Source: Mycobacterium sp. SMC-4
Lineage (GTDB): Bacteria; Actinomycetota; Actinomycetes; Mycobacteriales; Mycobacteriaceae
Assembly (NCBI RefSeq): GCF_025263265.1
Contig: NZ_CP079869.1
Coordinates: 744,001-808,000 of the forward strand
Reading direction: 5' to 3'
Length of the DNA stretch: 64,000 bases
The position numbers and the translations under genes are program-made. Numbering within the stretch: position 1 is the stretch's first letter; each line of letters begins with the position of its first letter. Of this stretch, positions 62,010 to 64,000 are shown in pieces. The notes under the pieces are model-generated. The model ran no database searches and was not told the origin of the DNA. It saw only the letters and a program-made list of their open reading frames with translations.

Positions 62010-64000
62010 TCAGACCCCGGCCGGGACCTTCGCGCCGGTGCGCATCTGCCGGCGCAGCGTGTCGAACTCCGAGATCGTGCGCGTGGATACCGTGGCCACC
62101 GGCCGGGCGTCGCGCCCGGTGGCTTCGGTCTTGGACACCATCACCACGCTGTCGATGTAGGGCTGGATCGTCGTCGCGTTCTGCACGGTCGCGACGATCA
62201 CCAGCTGGAATCCGAACTTGCGGAACGCCGAGAGCGCCTGCTGGGCGAACTGCGGATCGGACTTGGAGAACGCCTCGTCGAGCATCAGCTGGGCGAACAC
62301 CGGCCGGTTATCGGTATCCCCAGGTGCGGCGAGATTGAAGCTCAGCGCGCCGGCCAGGCAGAACGCCATCAACTTCTCCTGCTCGCCACCGGAGTTGTCC
62401 CCGGCGTTGCTGTGCGTGCGGATCAAATCGCCGCTGCTGACATCCCATTCGGCGCAATCGAAGGTGAAACGGTTACGCACATCGAGCGCATCGCGCGTCC
62501 ACGCCCTGTCCTCCGGCGCCGTCGACGCCAACCGGTTGCGCAGCCGCAGGATGTCGGCGTACTGGTCCAGGATTGCCTGCTTGTCGCCCAGCCCGACCTC
62601 GGCGATGCGCCGCGAGATCGCCCGCACGATCTCGGTCAGCTCCGACACCGCGGCCAGCGCCCGCGGCGTGGCACGCAGCGTCAGGCGGGTACCACGGTTG
62701 AACTCCACCGCACCCAGGCCGGTGTTGACCCGTTCGATCTGCTCGCTGATGCGCCGCGCCTCCTGCTCGGCGACGCGGTGCAACGTCAGGATGGCGTCCG
62801 GTGCCTGCTCGGTGACCAACCGCATCATCCGCTCGTAGGCCTCGGGCAGTTCCCGTTCGTCGATGTGCCGGCACAGCGCGACATAGTCGTGCACACGCTC
62901 ATCGAAATTGTCCGAGTTGTTCGGCACGGCATCCGGGAACGCGGTATCGAACGTGTTGAGGATGCGCGCCAACTCGTCGTAGGAGCGCCGCCGGCTCTCC
63001 CGCAGCTGCTCGCGCTCCTTCTTGATCGCGGTGAACAGCGCGTCGCGATGTGGTTCGGGCTCGAGCAACTCCAGGGTCACCGGGACCTGGTCGGAGTAGC
63101 GGTGCAGCAACTCGGTCAGCGGTTCGGACACGAAAGCCGGCGAGAGCCGCTCCTGTAGCTCCAGCAGCCGGGTGCGCCGGGAGTCCAAGTCGTCGCGGCG
63201 GGTCTGGATCGCACCGCGCCGGGTCATGAGTTTCTGGATCTGTGACCAGCATTCGTCGGCTCGGGCATTGAGCGCCTCGATGTCGGGATTGTCGGCCAGC
63301 AGCAGCTCGTACTGCTCGCGCAACCGGTCGGCATGCCCGTCGGCGGTCTCGATGTCGATCTGGCTCCACTGTCCGAACTGCTCGCAGATCGCCTTGCACG
63401 CTGCGGCCCGGTCCCGCCACCGCTGACGCTGCGCGGTGATGTCGTCGGCGGTGCGCCGCGCCGTCTGGTAGGTCTGTTCGGCCGCGGCCAGATCGACGGT
63501 CAGGGCGTTGATCTTGGCCGAAACATCACCCTGGTACAGGTATTCGGACTGCCGCAGCGGTCGCCGGTCGTCCTTGACCGCCACCCGGTCGGAATCTTTG
63601 TACAGGCCGGTGTCGGTGACCGCCCGGCGGAATCGGGCGAACACGTCGGGGGTGTCGACGCAGACGTGGTCCCCGGCAGTGGCGATGATGGCTACGGCCT
63701 CGGCAGCGCACGGGTGCTCCGGATCGACCGGAAAGAGTTTACCGGCCAACGTGTTCGGCTCAGGATCGCCCGGGGTGCTGCCGTAGGTGCTGGTCCGCAC
63801 GTGGTGCAGCGCCAGCCGTCCGCGCATGTTCGTCTCGTTGACGAACCGCAACACCGCGGCCCAGTGCTGATCAGGCACCAGCAGCCGCAGGCCCGGCCCG
63901 CGCAGCACCTTCTCCACCGCGGTGCGCCACCGGGTCTGGTCGGCGCGCAGGTCCATCAGCTCGGCCACATAGGGCAGCGCGCCGGTATCCACACCGACTG
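62010..64000 (-). CDS. jetC: Wadjet JetC-like SMC ATPase, C-terminal part (5' end outside window)
   Basis: The frame is open from the window edge to TGA at 62010, 663 residues. The middle is coiled coil (LTVDLAAAEQTYQTARRTADDITAQRQRW, RRDDLDSRRTRLLELQERL) and the C-terminal ATPase half has NSGGEQEKLMAFCLAGALSFNLA (signature) and FAQLMLDEAFSKSDPQFAQQALSAF (Walker B), then QLVIVATVQNATTIQPYID. This is the pattern of JetC/MksB-type SMC proteins of Wadjet plasmid-defence systems; Walker A would be off the right edge. A jetD nuclease gene does not follow downstream: the next gene is a convergent tetR. Confidence 0.75.
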   Translation of the reverse strand, partial: VGVDTGALPYVAELMDLRADQTRWRTAVEKVLRGPGLRLLVPDQHWAAVLRFVNETNMRGRLALHHVRTSTYGSTPGDPEPNTLAGKLFPVDPEHPCAAEAVAIIATAGDHVCVDTPDVFARFRRAVTDTGLYKDSDRVAVKDDRRPLRQSEYLYQGDVSAKINALTVDLAAAEQTYQTARRTADDITAQRQRWRDRAAACKAICEQFGQWSQIDIETADGHADRLREQYELLLADNPDIEALNARADECWSQIQKLMTRRGAIQTRRDDLDSRRTRLLELQERLSPAFVSEPLTELLHRYSDQVPVTLELLEPEPHRDALFTAIKKEREQLRESRRRSYDELARILNTFDTAFPDAVPNNSDNFDERVHDYVALCRHIDERELPEAYERMMRLVTEQAPDAILTLHRVAEQEARRISEQIERVNTGLGAVEFNRGTRLTLRATPRALAAVSELTEIVRAISRRIAEVGLGDKQAILDQYADILRLRNRLASTAPEDRAWTRDALDVRNRFTFDCAEWDVSSGDLIRTHSNAGDNSGGEQEKLMAFCLAGALSFNLAAPGDTDNRPVFAQLMLDEAFSKSDPQFAQQALSAFRKFGFQLVIVATVQNATTIQPYIDSVVMVSKTEATGRDARPVATVSTRTISEFDTLRRQMRTGAKVPAGV

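Noticed and set aside
1..64000. tRNA or rRNA genes and CRISPR arrays
   Set aside because: No regularly spaced repeats and no recognisable tRNA acceptor/T-loop pattern noticed; a covariance search would be needed to exclude small RNAs.

Overview
The window looks like the chromosome of a high-GC actinobacterium, most probably a rapidly growing mycobacterium (Mycolicibacterium-like). The signs are: two WXG100 genes feeding a type VII-style toxin, an F420-type LLM oxidoreductase, GTG starts, heavy use of 1-4 bp start/stop overlaps, and strongly GC-biased third codon positions. I saw no tRNA, rRNA or CRISPR array.

Left part (1-31.9 kb): a layered defence island. (a) 1-4009, minus strand: small HTH protein, SNF2 helicase with an N-terminal PLD-like region, and a DUF4391 protein running off the window. 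(b) 4185-10631, minus strand: three tyrosine recombinases, a small Tn554-TnpC-like protein and an OGG-fold glycosylase-like protein. This element abuts a SNF2 (DrmD-like) helicase exactly at its Walker A codons. (c) 10760-21732, plus strand: the broken DrmD-like helicase (also split by an IS481 element with a clean CCTAGC duplication), a DrmMI/Eco57I-like adenine methyltransferase, McrB and McrC. This joins a DISARM-type head to a McrBC effector. (d) 21737-25335: an unknown 236-aa protein and a PLD-DEAD-DUF3427 helicase cut off by an IS3 element. (e) 25336-26666: the IS3 element, which on its other side has cut off a RecQ-like gene lying downstream of an HNH endonuclease gene. (f) 28116-31906, plus strand: MazG-like pyrophosphohydrolase, Rad50/RloC-like ATPase with a zinc hook, a small HEPN-like protein that appears related to the ATPase's own C-terminus, and an EVE/PUA-like protein, all overlapping. 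I consider (c) and (f) the best candidates for undescribed systems.

Middle part (32-45.4 kb): an ADP-ribosylglycohydrolase whose C-terminal phosphatase-like domain is frameshifted, divergent from an NrtR-type Nudix regulator with a 20-bp palindrome between them; a metallophosphoesterase; small unknown proteins including a 33-aa C2H2 zinc-finger microprotein; a four-gene WXG100/toxin/immunity operon; a GAF-EAL-PAS-GGDEF protein; an MscS channel; and a NERD-UvrD-like helicase.

Right part (45.4-64 kb): ordinary core-like genes. These are an MFS exporter, metNIQ methionine importer, an LLM oxidoreductase, a molybdopterin oxidoreductase, TetR regulators, a phytase-like lipoprotein, YceI, an MFS/NmrA operon with its TetR, and finally the C-terminal two thirds of a Wadjet JetC-like SMC protein cut by the window edge.
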